Part shown: piece by piece, positions 25,521 to 37,393 of the stretch | Position numbering within the stretch: the first letter of the stretch is position 1 | Layout: the number at the start of each line of letters is the position of its first letter | From: Brevundimonas sp. UBA7664 | GTDB lineage: Bacteria > Pseudomonadota > Alphaproteobacteria > Caulobacterales > Caulobacteraceae | Direction: 5' to 3' | DNA: 64,000 nt | NCBI RefSeq assembly: GCF_002483305.1 | Contig: NZ_DLHQ01000050.1 | Location: forward strand, 1-64,000 | The notes under the pieces: model-generated | What the model was told of the DNA's origin: nothing | Databases searched by the model: none | Seen by the model: only the letters and a program-made list of their open reading frames with translations | Program-made: the position numbers and the translations under genes

Positions 25521-27779
25521 ATGCGCAACAAACTCCTCGCCTCCACCCTGTTCCTCGCGGCCCTGTCGCCGTTCACCGCCGTGATGGCGCAAACCGCGGA
25601 CCCGGCGGTCCTGACACCCGAACGGGTGTTCGCCAATCCGTCGCTGGCCGGACCGGTGGCGCGGGGCGTCAGCCTGTCGCCGGACGGCGAGCTGGTCGCC
25701 TTCCTGCGCTCGCGCGAGGACGACGTCGATGTGCTGGACCTGTGGGCCGCGCCGACCGGTGAGGGCGAGCCGTTCAAGCTGATCGACGCGCGGGCCCTGG
25801 TCCCCGACGCCGGCGAACTGTCCGAGGCCGAGAAGGCCCGACGCGAGCGGATGCGGATCAGCCAGCGCGGCGTGGTCGAATATTCGTGGGACCAACAGGG
25901 CCGCTACATCCTGGCCCCGCTGGAGGGCGACATCTTCCTGGCCAGCCGCGAGGGCGGGGCGGTGCGCCGCCTGACCGAGACCCCGGCCGACGAGATCGAC
26001 GCCAAGGTCTCGCCTCAGGGCAATTTCGTCTCCTTCGTGCGCGACCAGGACCTGGTCGTGCTGGACCTGAACGGCGACCGCGAGACCGCGGTCACCACCG
26101 ACGGCGAGGGGCTGATCACCTGGGCCACGGCCGAGTTCATCGCCCAGGAAGAGATGGACCGGGACACCGGCTACTGGTGGAGCCCGGACGAGCGCTACAT
26201 CGCCCTGCAGCGCACGGACGAGAGCACGGTCGACATCGTGCCCCGTCTGGACATCACTGGCGGCGGCGCCTCCGTGGTCGAGCAGCGCTATCCGCGCGCC
26301 GGCCGCCCCAATGCCGTGGTCGAGCTGTATGTCCACGATCGTCAGGGCGGCGAGCGGGTCAAGGTCGACCTGGGCTCGAATCCCGACATCTACCTGGCCC
26401 GCGTGAACTGGTCGGCGGACGGCCGCACCCTCTATGTCCAGCGCCAGTCGCGCGACCAGAAGACCCTGGACCTGCTCAGCGTCGATCCGGCCACGGGCGC
26501 GTCACGCGTGATCGTGACCCAGCGGTCCGACGCCTGGGTGTCGCTGAACAATGACTTCCGCGCCCTCGAGAATGGCGACTTCATCTGGGCCTCGGAAGAG
26601 AGCGGGTGGAAGCATCTATATCTGTACAATCGCGACGGCCGCCGGCTGCGCGCGATCACGAGCGGCGAGTGGCCGGTCAAGTCGCTGGACGGGGTCAACC
26701 AGCAGACCGGCGAGGTCTTCTTCACCGCCTCGATGCGCGACGGCCGCGAGCTGCCGATCGAACAGCAGATGTTCCGCGCCAGCCTGCGCCGGACCGTGAC
26801 GCCGACGCCGGTGACGCCCGCCGGCGGCTGGTGGTCGGCCTCGATGAACCGCACGGGCACGGCCTATGTCGGCAACTACACCGACATGGATACGCCGGCG
26901 CAGTCGGGCCTCTATCGCGCCGACGGGACCTTCGTGCGCTGGATCGAGGAGAACCGGCTGGACGCCGACCATCCGATGTATCCCTACGTCTCCCGGCGTG
27001 GCGAGACGACCTTCGGCACGCTGGAAAGCCATGGCGAGACCCTGGTCTGGCAGATGACCACGCCGCCGGGCTTCGATCCGTCGAGACAGTATCCGGTGGT
27101 CATGCAGGTGTATGGCGGGCCGGGCGGCGGCGGGGTCAAGAAGGGCTGGCAGTCATCGACCAGCCAGCTGCTGACCGAGGCCGGCTATATCGTCTTCCGC
27201 CTCGACAACCGCGGCGAGGGCCTGCGCTCGGCGGCGTTCAAACAGGCGCTGTATCTGAAGATGGGTCAGCCCGAGATCGAGGATCAGGTGCTGGCGGCGA
27301 ACTATCTGCGGTCGCTGCCCTATGTCGCCGACGACCGCATCGCCATGATGGGCTGGTCCTATGGCGGCTTCATGAGCCTGATGGCCCTGACCGAGCCGGA
27401 CATGGGCCTGGCCTCGGCCATCGTCGGCGCGCCGCCGACCGAGTGGAGCCTGTACGACACCCACTACACCGAACGCTTCATGTCGACGCCCGAGGCGAAC
27501 GTCGCAGGCTACGCCGCCTCGGACGCCATTCCGCGGCTGCCGAACCTGACCGGGCGGATGCTGCTGCTGCACGGCATGGCCGACGACAACGTCATCCTCG
27601 AGAACACCACGCGGGTGATGGACGCCATGCAAGCGTCGTCCATCCCGTTCGAACTGATGCTCTTCCCCGGCCAGCGCCACGGCGTGCGGGGCAATGAAAG
27701 GCAGCTGATGCAATGGCGGACGTATCTGGACTTCCTCGATCGCACGATCGGGACTCGAGCGCCGGCAGCACAGGACTGA
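25521..27779 (+). CDS. S9-family dipeptidyl peptidase IV-like protease
   Basis: This 752-residue exported serine peptidase has a signal peptide (cleavage near AVMAQ, about residue 24), a DPP IV N-terminal beta-propeller (about 30-500) including QEEMDRDTGYWWSPD with the paired glutamates that bind the substrate amino end, and an alpha/beta-hydrolase domain. The catalytic residues are S613 in GWSYGGF, the D688-D689 pair in HGMADDN and H720 in GQRHG. It would release N-terminal dipeptides (X-Pro or X-Ala) in the periplasm. ATG 25521 gives a clean signal peptide; the open frame extends 12 codons upstream. Confidence 0.93.
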   Translation: MRNKLLASTLFLAALSPFTAVMAQTADPAVLTPERVFANPSLAGPVARGVSLSPDGELVAFLRSREDDVDVLDLWAAPTGEGEPFKLIDARALVPDAGELSEAEKARRERMRISQRGVVEYSWDQQGRYILAPLEGDIFLASREGGAVRRLTETPADEIDAKVSPQGNFVSFVRDQDLVVLDLNGDRETAVTTDGEGLITWATAEFIAQEEMDRDTGYWWSPDERYIALQRTDESTVDIVPRLDITGGGASVVEQRYPRAGRPNAVVELYVHDRQGGERVKVDLGSNPDIYLARVNWSADGRTLYVQRQSRDQKTLDLLSVDPATGASRVIVTQRSDAWVSLNNDFRALENGDFIWASEESGWKHLYLYNRDGRRLRAITSGEWPVKSLDGVNQQTGEVFFTASMRDGRELPIEQQMFRASLRRTVTPTPVTPAGGWWSASMNRTGTAYVGNYTDMDTPAQSGLYRADGTFVRWIEENRLDADHPMYPYVSRRGETTFGTLESHGETLVWQMTTPPGFDPSRQYPVVMQVYGGPGGGGVKKGWQSSTSQLLTEAGYIVFRLDNRGEGLRSAAFKQALYLKMGQPEIEDQVLAANYLRSLPYVADDRIAMMGWSYGGFMSLMALTEPDMGLASAIVGAPPTEWSLYDTHYTERFMSTPEANVAGYAASDAIPRLPNLTGRMLLLHGMADDNVILENTTRVMDAMQASSIPFELMLFPGQRHGVRGNERQLMQWRTYLDFLDRTIGTRAPAAQD

Positions 27780-27813
27780 TCGCGTAATCAACGATACTTC
27801 GGGGGGCCGGGTG

Positions 27814-29394
27814 ATGCGTTTCAACAGGATGGGGCTCGGCGCCCTTGCCTTGGCGGCGTCCGTGGCGCTGGGCGGCTGTATTGTTATCGAGGCGCCAGAC
27901 CGCGACATGGTCTGGGCCGAGGCCAGCCCGGCCTGGACTGGCGACAGGGCGGGCGAGCCCGATCGCTCGGAAGCCCACCTCGCGGGCAACACGCCGGCGC
28001 AGGTAGCCACCAACAGCGTCTTGGCCTGGGGCAGGCACGACCCGGACGCGGTTGTGCTGTGGGCTAGTGGATCAGGTATTTCGGGAATGCCCGTCCTTCT
28101 CAAGGACAACATCGAAACCGCCGACATGCCGACCACGGCCGGGTCGCTGGCGCTGGTCGACAACGCGCCTGGCCGGGACGCGCCGCTGGTCGCCCGTCTG
28201 CGCGAGGCCGGGGCCGTGATCCTCGGCAAGACCAATCTGTCGGAATGGGCCAATATCCGGTCGTCGAACTCGACCAGCGGCTGGAGCGCCGTAGGCGGGC
28301 TGACGCGCAACCCCCATGCGCTGGACCGCAACACCTGCGGCTCGTCCTCGGGCAGCGGAGCGGCGGTGGCGGCGGGACTGGCGCCGGCGGCGATCGGGAC
28401 CGAGACGGACGGGTCGATCACCTGCCCGGCGGCCATCAACGGCATCGTCGGCTTCAAGCCGACGGTCGGTCTGGTCAGCCGCACCCACATCGTGCCGATC
28501 AGCCATTCCCAGGACACGGCCGGACCGATGACGCTGACGGTCGAGGACGCGGCCATCGTGCTGACGGTCATCGCCGGCAGCGATCCGCTGGATCCCGCGA
28601 CGGTCGAGGCCGACGCGCGCAAGGTCGATTATCGCGCGGCGCTGGACGCGGGGTCGCTGCGCGGGACGCGGATCGGGGTGATGCGCTGGCCCTCGGGCTA
28701 CAACGCCGCGACCCTGGCGGTGTTCGAGACCAATCTTCAGGTGCTGCGCGACGCCGGCGCGGTGCTGGTCGACATCACCGAGGCGCCGTCGGACGAAGGG
28801 GCGATGGGCGCGGCCGAACTGACGGTGCTGCTGACCGAGCTGAAGGTCGACCTGAACGCTTATCTGGCCTCGACCCGGCCCGACCAGGTGCGGACCCGGA
28901 CCCTGGCCGACGTGATCGCCTTCAACGAAGCGGAGCCGCGCGAACTGGCCCTGTTCGGGCAGGAGCTGTTCCTGCTCGCGGAGCAGACCGGCGGCCTGGA
29001 CGATCCGGCTTACATCGAGGCGCGGGCGACGTCGCTGCGGCTGGCCGGGGCGGAGGGGATCGACAAGCTGCTGCGCGAGCATCGGGTCGTCGCCCTGATC
29101 GCGCCGACGACCGGCCCGGCCTGGACCACGGATGTGGTCAACGGCGACCATTACGGCGGCGCGGTGTCGACCATGCCGGCCATCGCCGGCTATCCGCATC
29201 TGACCGTGCCCATGGGCTTCGTCCGCGGCCTGCCCGTCGGTATGAGCTTCATCGGCGGCCAGTGGGAGGACGCCCGGATCCTGTCGCTGGGCTACGCCTT
29301 CGAGCAGCTGACGCAAGCCCGTCGCAGCCCCACATTCGCCCGGACCGTGGACGTGATGGACGAGACGGCGCCGCTGCTGGCCCCCGTGCACTGA
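27814..29394 (+). CDS. Amidase-signature family lipoprotein
   Basis: This 526-residue amidase has a lipobox LGGC (C22) and therefore is probably anchored in the envelope. The Ser-cisSer-Lys triad is visible: K97 in VLLKDNIET, the cis-Ser in C-G-S177-S178-S179-G, and the nucleophile S201 in TDGSITCPA. The final domain has AGYPHLTVPMGFV. The region between residues 30 and 90 is shorter and less typical than in most family members. GTG 27811 directly precedes ATG 27814; I chose the ATG. Substrate is unknown. Confidence 0.88.
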   Translation: MRFNRMGLGALALAASVALGGCIVIEAPDRDMVWAEASPAWTGDRAGEPDRSEAHLAGNTPAQVATNSVLAWGRHDPDAVVLWASGSGISGMPVLLKDNIETADMPTTAGSLALVDNAPGRDAPLVARLREAGAVILGKTNLSEWANIRSSNSTSGWSAVGGLTRNPHALDRNTCGSSSGSGAAVAAGLAPAAIGTETDGSITCPAAINGIVGFKPTVGLVSRTHIVPISHSQDTAGPMTLTVEDAAIVLTVIAGSDPLDPATVEADARKVDYRAALDAGSLRGTRIGVMRWPSGYNAATLAVFETNLQVLRDAGAVLVDITEAPSDEGAMGAAELTVLLTELKVDLNAYLASTRPDQVRTRTLADVIAFNEAEPRELALFGQELFLLAEQTGGLDDPAYIEARATSLRLAGAEGIDKLLREHRVVALIAPTTGPAWTTDVVNGDHYGGAVSTMPAIAGYPHLTVPMGFVRGLPVGMSFIGGQWEDARILSLGYAFEQLTQARRSPTFARTVDVMDETAPLLAPVH

Positions 29395-29443
29395 GACGAC
29401 CCGAGAGACAGGAACCGGCCCCAAGGGCGGCCGTTGGAGGCCG

Positions 29444-29923
29444 ATGGAAAAGCAGTTCGTCAAATTCGCCACGGCGACGGCCAAGGTGGCCGGCAAGCCC
29501 TGGACCTTTATCGCCTGCCTGGCGATCGTGCTGACCTGGGCCGTCTCCGGTCCGGTCTTCAACTTCAGCGAGACCTGGCAGTTGATCATCAACACCGGCA
29601 CGACGGTGATCACCTTCCTGATGGTGTTCCTGATCCAGAACACCCAGAACCGCGACGGCGCGGCGATCCACGCCAAGCTGGACGAACTGGTGTTCGCGGT
29701 GAAGCAGGCTGATGACCGCTTCATCGGCATCGAACACCTGACCGAGCTCGAACTGGATGCGATCCTGAGGGAGGTCGAGGGCCGCGGCCTGGCCGTGCAG
29801 GCGGGCAAGCCGGCCCGCGCCCTTCCCGGCAAACGCGCGCGGGCGGAAGCGATCGAGGACGCGCAGCCGAAGAAGGCCAGCCCGCGTCGCACCGCTGGAA
29901 CGAAGACGAGGACCAAGTCGTGA
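29444..29923 (+). CDS. Low-affinity iron permease family protein
   Basis: This 159-residue membrane protein has two hydrophobic helices (about 22-38 and 47-65), then IQNTQNRDGAAIHAKLDELV, the signature of the Iron_permease family (named for yeast Fet4-like proteins). The C-terminal 45 residues form a basic, Ala/Lys/Arg-rich tail. Iron transport by bacterial members is not well shown, so function is tentative. It overlaps the SemiSWEET gene (GTGA). Confidence 0.85.
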   Translation: MEKQFVKFATATAKVAGKPWTFIACLAIVLTWAVSGPVFNFSETWQLIINTGTTVITFLMVFLIQNTQNRDGAAIHAKLDELVFAVKQADDRFIGIEHLTELELDAILREVEGRGLAVQAGKPARALPGKRARAEAIEDAQPKKASPRRTAGTKTRTKS

Positions 29924-30195
29924 CAGGCCTCGTCGCCAACGTCGTCGGCACCCTCGCGGCCCTGTGTTCGATCACCAGTTTCGCCCCGCAGATGATCAAG
30001 ATCTGGAAGGAGCGTGACGCATCGGCGGTGTCGCTGAAGACCTATTCCCTGACGGTGACCTGCTTCGTGCTGTGGACGGCCTATGGCGTTCTGACCACGG
30101 CCTGGCCGGTCACCATCGCCAATGCCTGCGCCCTCGTCATGGCCTCCGGGGTGCTGGCGATGAAGTGGCGGTTCAGCGACACCCGGCCCCGCTGA
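29920..30195 (+). CDS. SemiSWEET-type small sugar transporter
   Basis: This 91-residue protein has three membrane helices. The first contains SITSFAPQMIKIWKERDA with the PQ motif, the second LWTAYGVL, and the third ANACALVMA, as in bacterial SemiSWEET (MtN3/PQ-loop) proteins that form dimers and carry mono- or disaccharides. It starts with GTG at 29920 overlapping the previous stop. Its own stop sits inside a palindrome shared with the convergent cysNC gene. Confidence 0.9.
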   Translation: MTGLVANVVGTLAALCSITSFAPQMIKIWKERDASAVSLKTYSLTVTCFVLWTAYGVLTTAWPVTIANACALVMASGVLAMKWRFSDTRPR

Positions 30196-30205
30196 GCTCA
30201 GCGGG
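30188..30205. terminator. Palindrome covering both convergent stop codons
   Basis: CCCGCTGAGCTCAGCGGG is a perfect 18-base palindrome. It contains the stop of the SemiSWEET gene (30193-30195) and the stop of cysNC (30198-30200) on the other strand. As RNA it folds into a 7-base stem with a 4-base loop on either strand. There is no T-tract, so termination is not certain. Confidence 0.5.
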
Positions 30206-32045
30206 CGGCGGCCGCCTGGGCGGCGTGGACGAGGGCGATGATCCGGTCCGCGGCCTCGTCGGCCGAGCAGGCGGCGGCGTCGATGCGCAGCTCCGGCGCC
30301 TCGGGCGCCTCATAGGGGCTGTCGATGCCGGTGAAATGGCTCAACTGGCCGGCCCGGGCCTTGGCGTAGAGCCCCTTGACGTCCCGCGCCTCGGCCACCG
30401 CCAGCGGTACATCGACGAAGACCTCGACGAACTCGCCGGGCTCCATCAGCTCGCGCGCCATGCGGCGTTCCTCGCGGAAGGGCGAGATGAAGGAGACCAG
30501 CACGATCAGGCCCGCGTCCGTCATCAGCCGCGCCACCTCGGCCACCCGGCGGACGTTCTCGACCCGGTCGGCGTCGGTGAAGCCGAGGTCGCGGTTCAGG
30601 CCGTGGCGGACATTGTCCCCATCCAGCAGGACCGAATGCAGGCCCTCGGCGAGCAGCCGCTGCTCGACCTGGTTGGCGATGGTCGACTTGCCAGCGCCGG
30701 ACAGGCCGGTGAACCACAGCACCAGCGGCGACTGGCGTTTGAGGGCCGCGCGGTCGGCCCGGCTGACGCTCAAGGCCTGCGGCCGGACATTGGCCGACCG
30801 GCGAAGGGCGAAGCGGATCATGCCGGCCCCGGCGGTCTCGTTGTTCATCCGGTCGATCAGGATGAAGCCGCCGAGATCGCGGTTGGCGGCATAGGGTTCG
30901 AAGGCGACGGGGGCGTCCAGCGCCAGGGTGCACAGGCCGATGTCGTTCAGCGTCAGGGTCGGGGTGGCCAGGCGCTCGCCGGTATCGACATTGACCTTGT
31001 GGCGCAGGTCGCTGATCCGGGCCGGGACCGTGGTCGCGCCGAGCTTGAGCCAGTAGGACCGGCCCGGCAGCAGGGGGCGGTCCGACATCCACACCAGATG
31101 AGCCTCGAACTGGTCCGCGACCTGAGGCGGGGCGCCGGCGGCGGCGATCAGGTCGCCGCGCGAGACGTCGACGTCCGGGGTCAGGGTCAGGGTCACGGAC
31201 TGGCCGGTCCGGGCCTCGTCGAGGTCCCCGTCCAGGGCGACGATGCGTTCGATCGCGGCGCTCACGCCCGACGGCAGGATGCGGACGGCGTCGCCGGGCC
31301 GGGCGACGCCGGCCACGATCCGGCCCGCGACTCCACGGAAGTCCGCGTTGGGCCGGTTGACCCCCTGCACTGTCATTCGCAGCGGGCCGGACGTGGTCTC
31401 GGCCAGGCTGACTGTCTGGAGATGCGCCATCAGACCCGGACCGGTGTACCAGGATGTCAGGTCGCCCGCCGCCGAGATGTTCTCGCCCGAACGGGCACAG
31501 GTCGGGATGGCGATGATATCGGTCAGGCCGATCGGGTCGGCGAAGGCGCGGTAGTCATCGACGATCGCGTCGAACCGGTCCTGCGACCCCTCGACCAGAT
31601 CCATCTTGTTGACCGCCAGCACGACGCGCCGGACCCCCAGCAGGGCCAGCAGCCGGCTGTGCCGCCGCGTCTGGGTCAGCACCCCCTTGCGGGCGTCGAT
31701 CAGCACGATGGCCAGGTCGGCCGTCGAGGCGGCGGTGACCATGTTGCGGGTGTACTGCTCGTGTCCCGGGGTGTCGGCGAGCACGAAGCGGCGCTCGCCG
31801 ATGTCGAAGAAGCGATAGGCGACGTCGATGGTGATGCCCTGCTCGCGCTCGGCCGACAGGCCGTCGACGAGGAAGGACAGGTCCAGCGCGCCGTCGAGAT
31901 CGGGCAGGGCCGCGATCTGATCGGAGGGAATGGCGCCGGCGTCGTACAGCAGGCGGCCGATCAGGGTCGATTTGCCGTCGTCGACCGAGCCGCAGGTGAT
32001 CAGCCGGACGATCTCGCGGGGGCCGGTATCGTGAACGGGGGCCAT
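30198..32045 (-). CDS. cysN: Bifunctional sulfate adenylyltransferase subunit 1 / APS kinase (CysNC)
   Basis: This 615-residue fusion has an N-terminal EF-Tu-like GTPase (P-loop GSVDDGKST at residues 19-27; [18 protein letters not shown]) that drives ATP sulfurylase. The C-terminal APS kinase has its P-loop GLSGAGKST near residues 447-455. With CysD it makes APS from sulfate and phosphorylates it to PAPS for sulfite reduction or sulfation. The ATG overlaps the cysD stop (ATGA). The fused cysNC form is common in alphaproteobacteria. Confidence 0.96.
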   Translation of the reverse strand: MAPVHDTGPREIVRLITCGSVDDGKSTLIGRLLYDAGAIPSDQIAALPDLDGALDLSFLVDGLSAEREQGITIDVAYRFFDIGERRFVLADTPGHEQYTRNMVTAASTADLAIVLIDARKGVLTQTRRHSRLLALLGVRRVVLAVNKMDLVEGSQDRFDAIVDDYRAFADPIGLTDIIAIPTCARSGENISAAGDLTSWYTGPGLMAHLQTVSLAETTSGPLRMTVQGVNRPNADFRGVAGRIVAGVARPGDAVRILPSGVSAAIERIVALDGDLDEARTGQSVTLTLTPDVDVSRGDLIAAAGAPPQVADQFEAHLVWMSDRPLLPGRSYWLKLGATTVPARISDLRHKVNVDTGERLATPTLTLNDIGLCTLALDAPVAFEPYAANRDLGGFILIDRMNNETAGAGMIRFALRRSANVRPQALSVSRADRAALKRQSPLVLWFTGLSGAGKSTIANQVEQRLLAEGLHSVLLDGDNVRHGLNRDLGFTDADRVENVRRVAEVARLMTDAGLIVLVSFISPFREERRMARELMEPGEFVEVFVDVPLAVAEARDVKGLYAKARAGQLSHFTGIDSPYEAPEAPELRIDAAACSADEAADRIIALVHAAQAAAAR

Positions 32046-32950
32046 CAGAAATAGCCCTCGCGCTTCTTCTGCTCCATCGAGGCGGATGGGTCGTGGTCGA
32101 TGGCCCGCCCCTGGCGTTCGGACACCAGCGCCTCGCGGACCTCGCGCACCACGGCGTCGAGGGTGTCGGCGTCGCTGTCGACGGCGGCGGTCAGAGGCCA
32201 GCAGCCAAGGGTGCGGAAGCGGACCCGTCGCATCCGGGCGGCCTCGCCGGGCCGCAGGGGCATGCGCGCGTCGTCCAGCATCAGCAGGGCGCCGTTACGC
32301 TCGATGATCGGCCGTTCGGCGGCGAAATAGAGCGAGGGCAGGGCGAGGTTCTCACGCTGGATGTAGCGCCAGACGTCCAATTCGATCCAGTTCGACAGGG
32401 GAAAGACCCGCACCGACTCCCCATCGCTGAGGCGGGTGTTGTAGAGGCTCCACAGTTCGGGGCGCTGGCGTTTGGGGTCCCAGCCGTGCGCCGCCGTGCG
32501 GACCGAGACGATGCGCTCCTTGGCCCGGCTCTTCTCCTCGTCACGACGCGCGCCCCCGAAGGCGGCGTCGAACCCGTGCAGGTCCAGCGCCTGTTTCAGC
32601 CCCTGGGTCTTCCACAGGTCGGTATGGACATTGGCTCCGTGATCGAACGGGTTGATCCCGTCCGCCTCAGCCTCGGGGTTGCGGTGGACCAGCAGCCGCA
32701 TGCCAGCCGTCGCCGCGGCCTTGTCGCGGAAGGCGTACATCTCGCGGAATTTCCACATCGTATCGACGTGAAGCAGGGGGAAGGGCGGGACGGCCGGGAA
32801 GAAGGCCTTGCGCGCGAGGTGCAGCAAGACCGCCGAGTCCTTGCCGCCGGAAAACAGCAGCACCGGCCGTTCGCACTCGGCGACGACTTCCCGGAAGATA
32901 TGAATGGCCTCGGCTTCCAGTGAGCCCAGGACGTCGTCGTGCAGCCGCAT
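32045..32950 (-). CDS. cysD: Sulfate adenylyltransferase subunit 2 (CysD)
   Basis: This 301-residue PP-loop ATP pyrophosphatase is the catalytic subunit of ATP sulfurylase. It has [10 protein letters not shown] (PP-loop S34-S39), [11 protein letters not shown], the [14 protein letters not shown] segment and a C-terminal EQKKREGYF, all strong CysD markers. It is upstream of and overlaps cysNC. No reductase genes (cysH, cysI) are next to it in the window. Confidence 0.97.
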   Translation of the reverse strand: MRLHDDVLGSLEAEAIHIFREVVAECERPVLLFSGGKDSAVLLHLARKAFFPAVPPFPLLHVDTMWKFREMYAFRDKAAATAGMRLLVHRNPEAEADGINPFDHGANVHTDLWKTQGLKQALDLHGFDAAFGGARRDEEKSRAKERIVSVRTAAHGWDPKRQRPELWSLYNTRLSDGESVRVFPLSNWIELDVWRYIQRENLALPSLYFAAERPIIERNGALLMLDDARMPLRPGEAARMRRVRFRTLGCWPLTAAVDSDADTLDAVVREVREALVSERQGRAIDHDPSASMEQKKREGYF

Positions 32951-32988
32951 GGGTCAGCTTTGGCCCCGGAATCGCGCGGCGCCAAGCC

Positions 32989-33381
32989 TCACGCGGGAAT
33001 GACCGCGGTGGTCTCGATCTCGACCCGCGCTGCGTCCTCGATCAGGCCCTTGACCTCAACCACGGCCATGGCGGGGTAGTGGGGCCCGATCCGCTCGCGC
33101 CAGGCGGCGCCGATGTCGCGCAGGGCGGCGAGATATTCGCGCTTGTCGACCACGTACCAGGTCATGCGGACGATGTGCTCGGGGCCCGCGCCCGCTTCGG
33201 CGAGGACGGCGAGCGTATTGTCTATCGTCTGGCGGAACTGGGCGGCGAAACCGTCAGGGAAGGCGCCGGCCGTGTTCCAGCCGATCTGGCCGGCGACGAA
33301 GACCGTCCGACCGGTCGCCTCTATTCCGTTGGAATAGCCTTTGGGCCGGGGCCAGCCTTCGGGCAGCAGGACGCGGTTCAC
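32989..33381 (-). CDS. Rid-family protein lacking the RidA arginine
   Basis: This 130-residue protein has the Rid (YjgF/YER057c) fold: GRTVFVAGQIGWN, FRQTIDNTLAVLAEAG, and EDAARVEIETTAVI with the conserved Glu (E121). At the place of the substrate-binding Arg of true RidA, the sequence is HYPAM, with M105. It is therefore probably not a classic 2-aminoacrylate deaminase. As the last gene of the 2-aminobenzoyl-CoA operon, overlapping the thioesterase gene (ATGA), it may act on an enamine or imine CoA intermediate; that is an inference. Confidence 0.87.
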   Translation of the reverse strand: MNRVLLPEGWPRPKGYSNGIEATGRTVFVAGQIGWNTAGAFPDGFAAQFRQTIDNTLAVLAEAGAGPEHIVRMTWYVVDKREYLAALRDIGAAWRERIGPHYPAMAVVEVKGLIEDAARVEIETTAVIPA

Positions 33382-33796
33382 GAGACACTCTCCACGAAGG
33401 GGGCGATCCGGGCGCGCAGGGCGTCGGGCCAGGGCTCCGGCTTCAGCGACTCGCCGACATAGACGATGGTCTGGATCGCCTCGAAGCGGAGGTCGGCCCC
33501 GGCCGAAATGCGGTGGCGCAGGGTGCAGGACGCGCCACCCAGTCTTGTGACAGACAGGGCGAAGGTCAGAACGTCCTCCAGCCGGGATGGCGCAATGAAG
33601 CGCGCCTCAACAGCGGCGGTGGGTACGCTTACGTGGCGGTTGACGTGCAGTTCGCGGAACGAGGCCTCAAGCGGGCCGGCGAACCAGTCCTCGACCACCC
33701 CGTTCAGCATCTCGAAATAGCGCGGGAAGAAGACGATGCCGGCCGCGTCGCAGTCGGCGAAGCGGACGCGGCGTTCGCTCGTGAAGACCTGAACCG

Positions 33797-33800
<4 letters not shown>
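33378..33800 (-). CDS. Acyl-CoA thioesterase, 4-hydroxybenzoyl-CoA type
   Basis: This 140-residue hotdog-fold thioesterase has the active segment RFADCDAAGIVFFPRYFEMLN in the form RFADCDAAG followed by FPRYFEM, with the catalytic Asp of the 4HBT family. It would hydrolyse an aromatic or alicyclic acyl-CoA in the cytoplasm, either to recycle CoA or to relieve dead-end thioesters. Both ends overlap neighbours in the operon (CoA ligase upstream, Rid downstream). Confidence 0.88.
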
Positions 33801-35406
<1,606 letters not shown>

Positions 35407-35407
<1 letters not shown>

Positions 35408-36573
35408 CAGACGCCTCCCGCAAGGCCCGCCAGCACCTGCCGGGCGATGACGATCTTCTGGACCTCGGAGGCCCCCTCATAGATGCGCAGGGCGCGGATC
35501 TCGCGGTAGAGGCGTTCGACCGGATGGCCCGAGACGACGCCAAGGCCGCCGAACAGCTGGACGGCCGCGTCGATGACCTGCTGCGCCTCGTCAGTGGCGT
35601 AGAGCTTGGCCATGGCGGCCTCGCGGGTGATGCGCGGCGCGCCCTGGTCCTTGAGCCATGCGGCGCGGTAGATCAGCAGGGCCGAGGCGTCGATCTTCAG
35701 CGCCATGTCGGCGAGCGAGGCCTGGACCAGTTGCAGGTCGCTCATCGGCGCGCCGAACAGCCGGCGGGCGGAGGTGCGGGCCGCGGCCTCGTCAAGGGCG
35801 CGGCGCGAGAAGCCGAGGGCGGCGGCGGCGACCGTGGAGCGGAACACGTCGAGCGTGGCCATGGCGATGCGGAAGCCCTCGCCCGGCGTGCCGAGGAGGC
35901 GGTCGCCGTCGATGCGGCAGCCGTTGAACCGGATCGTCGCCAGCGGATGCGGGGCCATCAGGGGGATGCGCTCGACCACCTCGAAACCCGGCGCGTCGGC
36001 GTCGACGACGAAGGCGCTCAGCCCCTTGGCCCCGGGCGCCTCGCCGGTGCGGGCGAAGACGGTGTAGCGGTCGGCGAGGCCGCCGTTGGAGATGAAGGTC
36101 TTGGTCCCATCGAGGACCCAGCCGTCGCCGTCCCGGCGCGCGCCGGTCGACAGGGCGGCGACGTCGGAGCCGGCGTCGGGTTCGGACAGGGCGAAGGCAG
36201 CGATGGTCCGACCCGCCGCGACGCCGGGCAGCCACCGGGCCTTCTGGTCCTCCGTACCGAAAAGGCTGATCGGACCGGAGCCGAGGCCCTGCATGGCGAA
36301 GACGAAGTCGGCGAGGCCCGAGCGGCGGGCGAGGGTCTCGCGTGTCAGGCACAGGGTGCGGACGTCGAGCTTGCCGTGGGCGTCGGGGACGGCGTTGTTC
36401 AGCCAGCCGCCCTCGGCCAGGGCCTTGAGGATGGTGCGGCAATCGCCGTCGAGGTCGTGGTCGCCGTGCAGGTTCACCGCATCGGTGCGGTCCGCCCAGG
36501 CGTCGAGATCGGCGGCGAAGGCGCGGTGGCGGTCGTCGAAGAAGGGCCAGTCGAGGAAGGTGCGGTCGGCCAT
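35407..36573 (-). CDS. Acyl-CoA dehydrogenase
   Basis: This 388-residue FAD enzyme has the family signatures [15 protein letters not shown] and [11 protein letters not shown] in the middle, [20 protein letters not shown] near the end and the catalytic Glu in [10 protein letters not shown]. It would oxidise an alicyclic or dicarboxylic acyl-CoA formed after dearomatisation of 2-aminobenzoyl-CoA. It follows the enoyl-CoA hydratase gene by 3 bases and overlaps the ligase gene. Confidence 0.93.
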
Positions 36574-36576
36574 GAC

Positions 36577-37389
36577 TCAGTTCCCCTCGAACACCGGCTC
36601 GCGCTTGGCGGCGAAGGCCTCATAGGCGCGGCGGAAGTCGTTGGTCTGCATGCAGATGGCCTGGGCCTGGGCCTCGGACTCGATGGCGGCGTCGAGACTC
36701 ATGTCCCATTCGACGTTGAGCTGGTTCTTGGTGATCCCGTGGGCGAAGGTCGGGCCCTTCGCGAGCGACAGCGCCAGTTCTCGGGCGGCGTCCATCAGGC
36801 CGTCCGGCTCGACCAGCCGGTTGTGGAAGCCCCAGCGCTCGCCTTCGTCGGCGGTCATGACGCGGCCGGTGAACAGCAGCTCCGACGCCCGGCCCTGGCC
36901 GATCTGGCGGGGCAGGATGGCGCAGGCGCCCATGTCGCAGCCGGCCAGGCCGACGCGGGTGAACAGGAAGGCGGTCTTCGTCCGCGGCGTGGCGAGGCGC
37001 AGGTCCGAGGCCATGGCCATGATGGCCCCGGCCCCGACGCAGACCCCGTCCAGCGCCGCGATGACCGGCTGGGGGCAGCCGCGCATCGCCTTGACCAGAT
37101 CGCCGGTCATGCGGGTGAAGACCAGCAACTCGGGCATGGCCATCTCGGTCAGCGGGCCGATGATCTCGTGCACGTCGCCGCCCGACGAGAAATTGCCGCC
37201 CGCGCCGGTGACGATCACCACCTTGCAGTCATCGGCGTGGACCAGGGCGCGGAACAGATCGCGCATCTCGGCGTAGGACTCGAACGTCAGCGGGTTCTTC
37301 CGCTCGGGCCGGTTCAGGGTCAGGGTCGCGACGCCGTCGTCGTCGACCGACCAGAGGAAATGGGCCGCCTTGTAGTCGCGCGCCTTCAT
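36577..37389 (-). CDS. Enoyl-CoA hydratase/isomerase family protein
   Basis: This 270-residue crotonase-fold protein has the oxyanion-hole segment [13 protein letters not shown] (near residue 67) and [18 protein letters not shown] (near 115). Where classical hydratases carry a catalytic Glu, the sequence reads [16 protein letters not shown], so the exact chemistry (hydratase, ring hydrolase or isomerase) may differ. In this operon it should act after the acyl-CoA dehydrogenase on a ring-derived enoyl-CoA. Confidence 0.88.
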   Translation of the reverse strand: MKARDYKAAHFLWSVDDDGVATLTLNRPERKNPLTFESYAEMRDLFRALVHADDCKVVIVTGAGGNFSSGGDVHEIIGPLTEMAMPELLVFTRMTGDLVKAMRGCPQPVIAALDGVCVGAGAIMAMASDLRLATPRTKTAFLFTRVGLAGCDMGACAILPRQIGQGRASELLFTGRVMTADEGERWGFHNRLVEPDGLMDAARELALSLAKGPTFAHGITKNQLNVEWDMSLDAAIESEAQAQAICMQTNDFRRAYEAFAAKREPVFEGN

Positions 37390-37393
37390 CCGT

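Noticed and set aside
30072..32054. 660-residue plus-strand open frame opposite cysNC
   Set aside because: Mirror frame of a conserved two-domain enzyme; no recognisable fold and no independent ribosome site.
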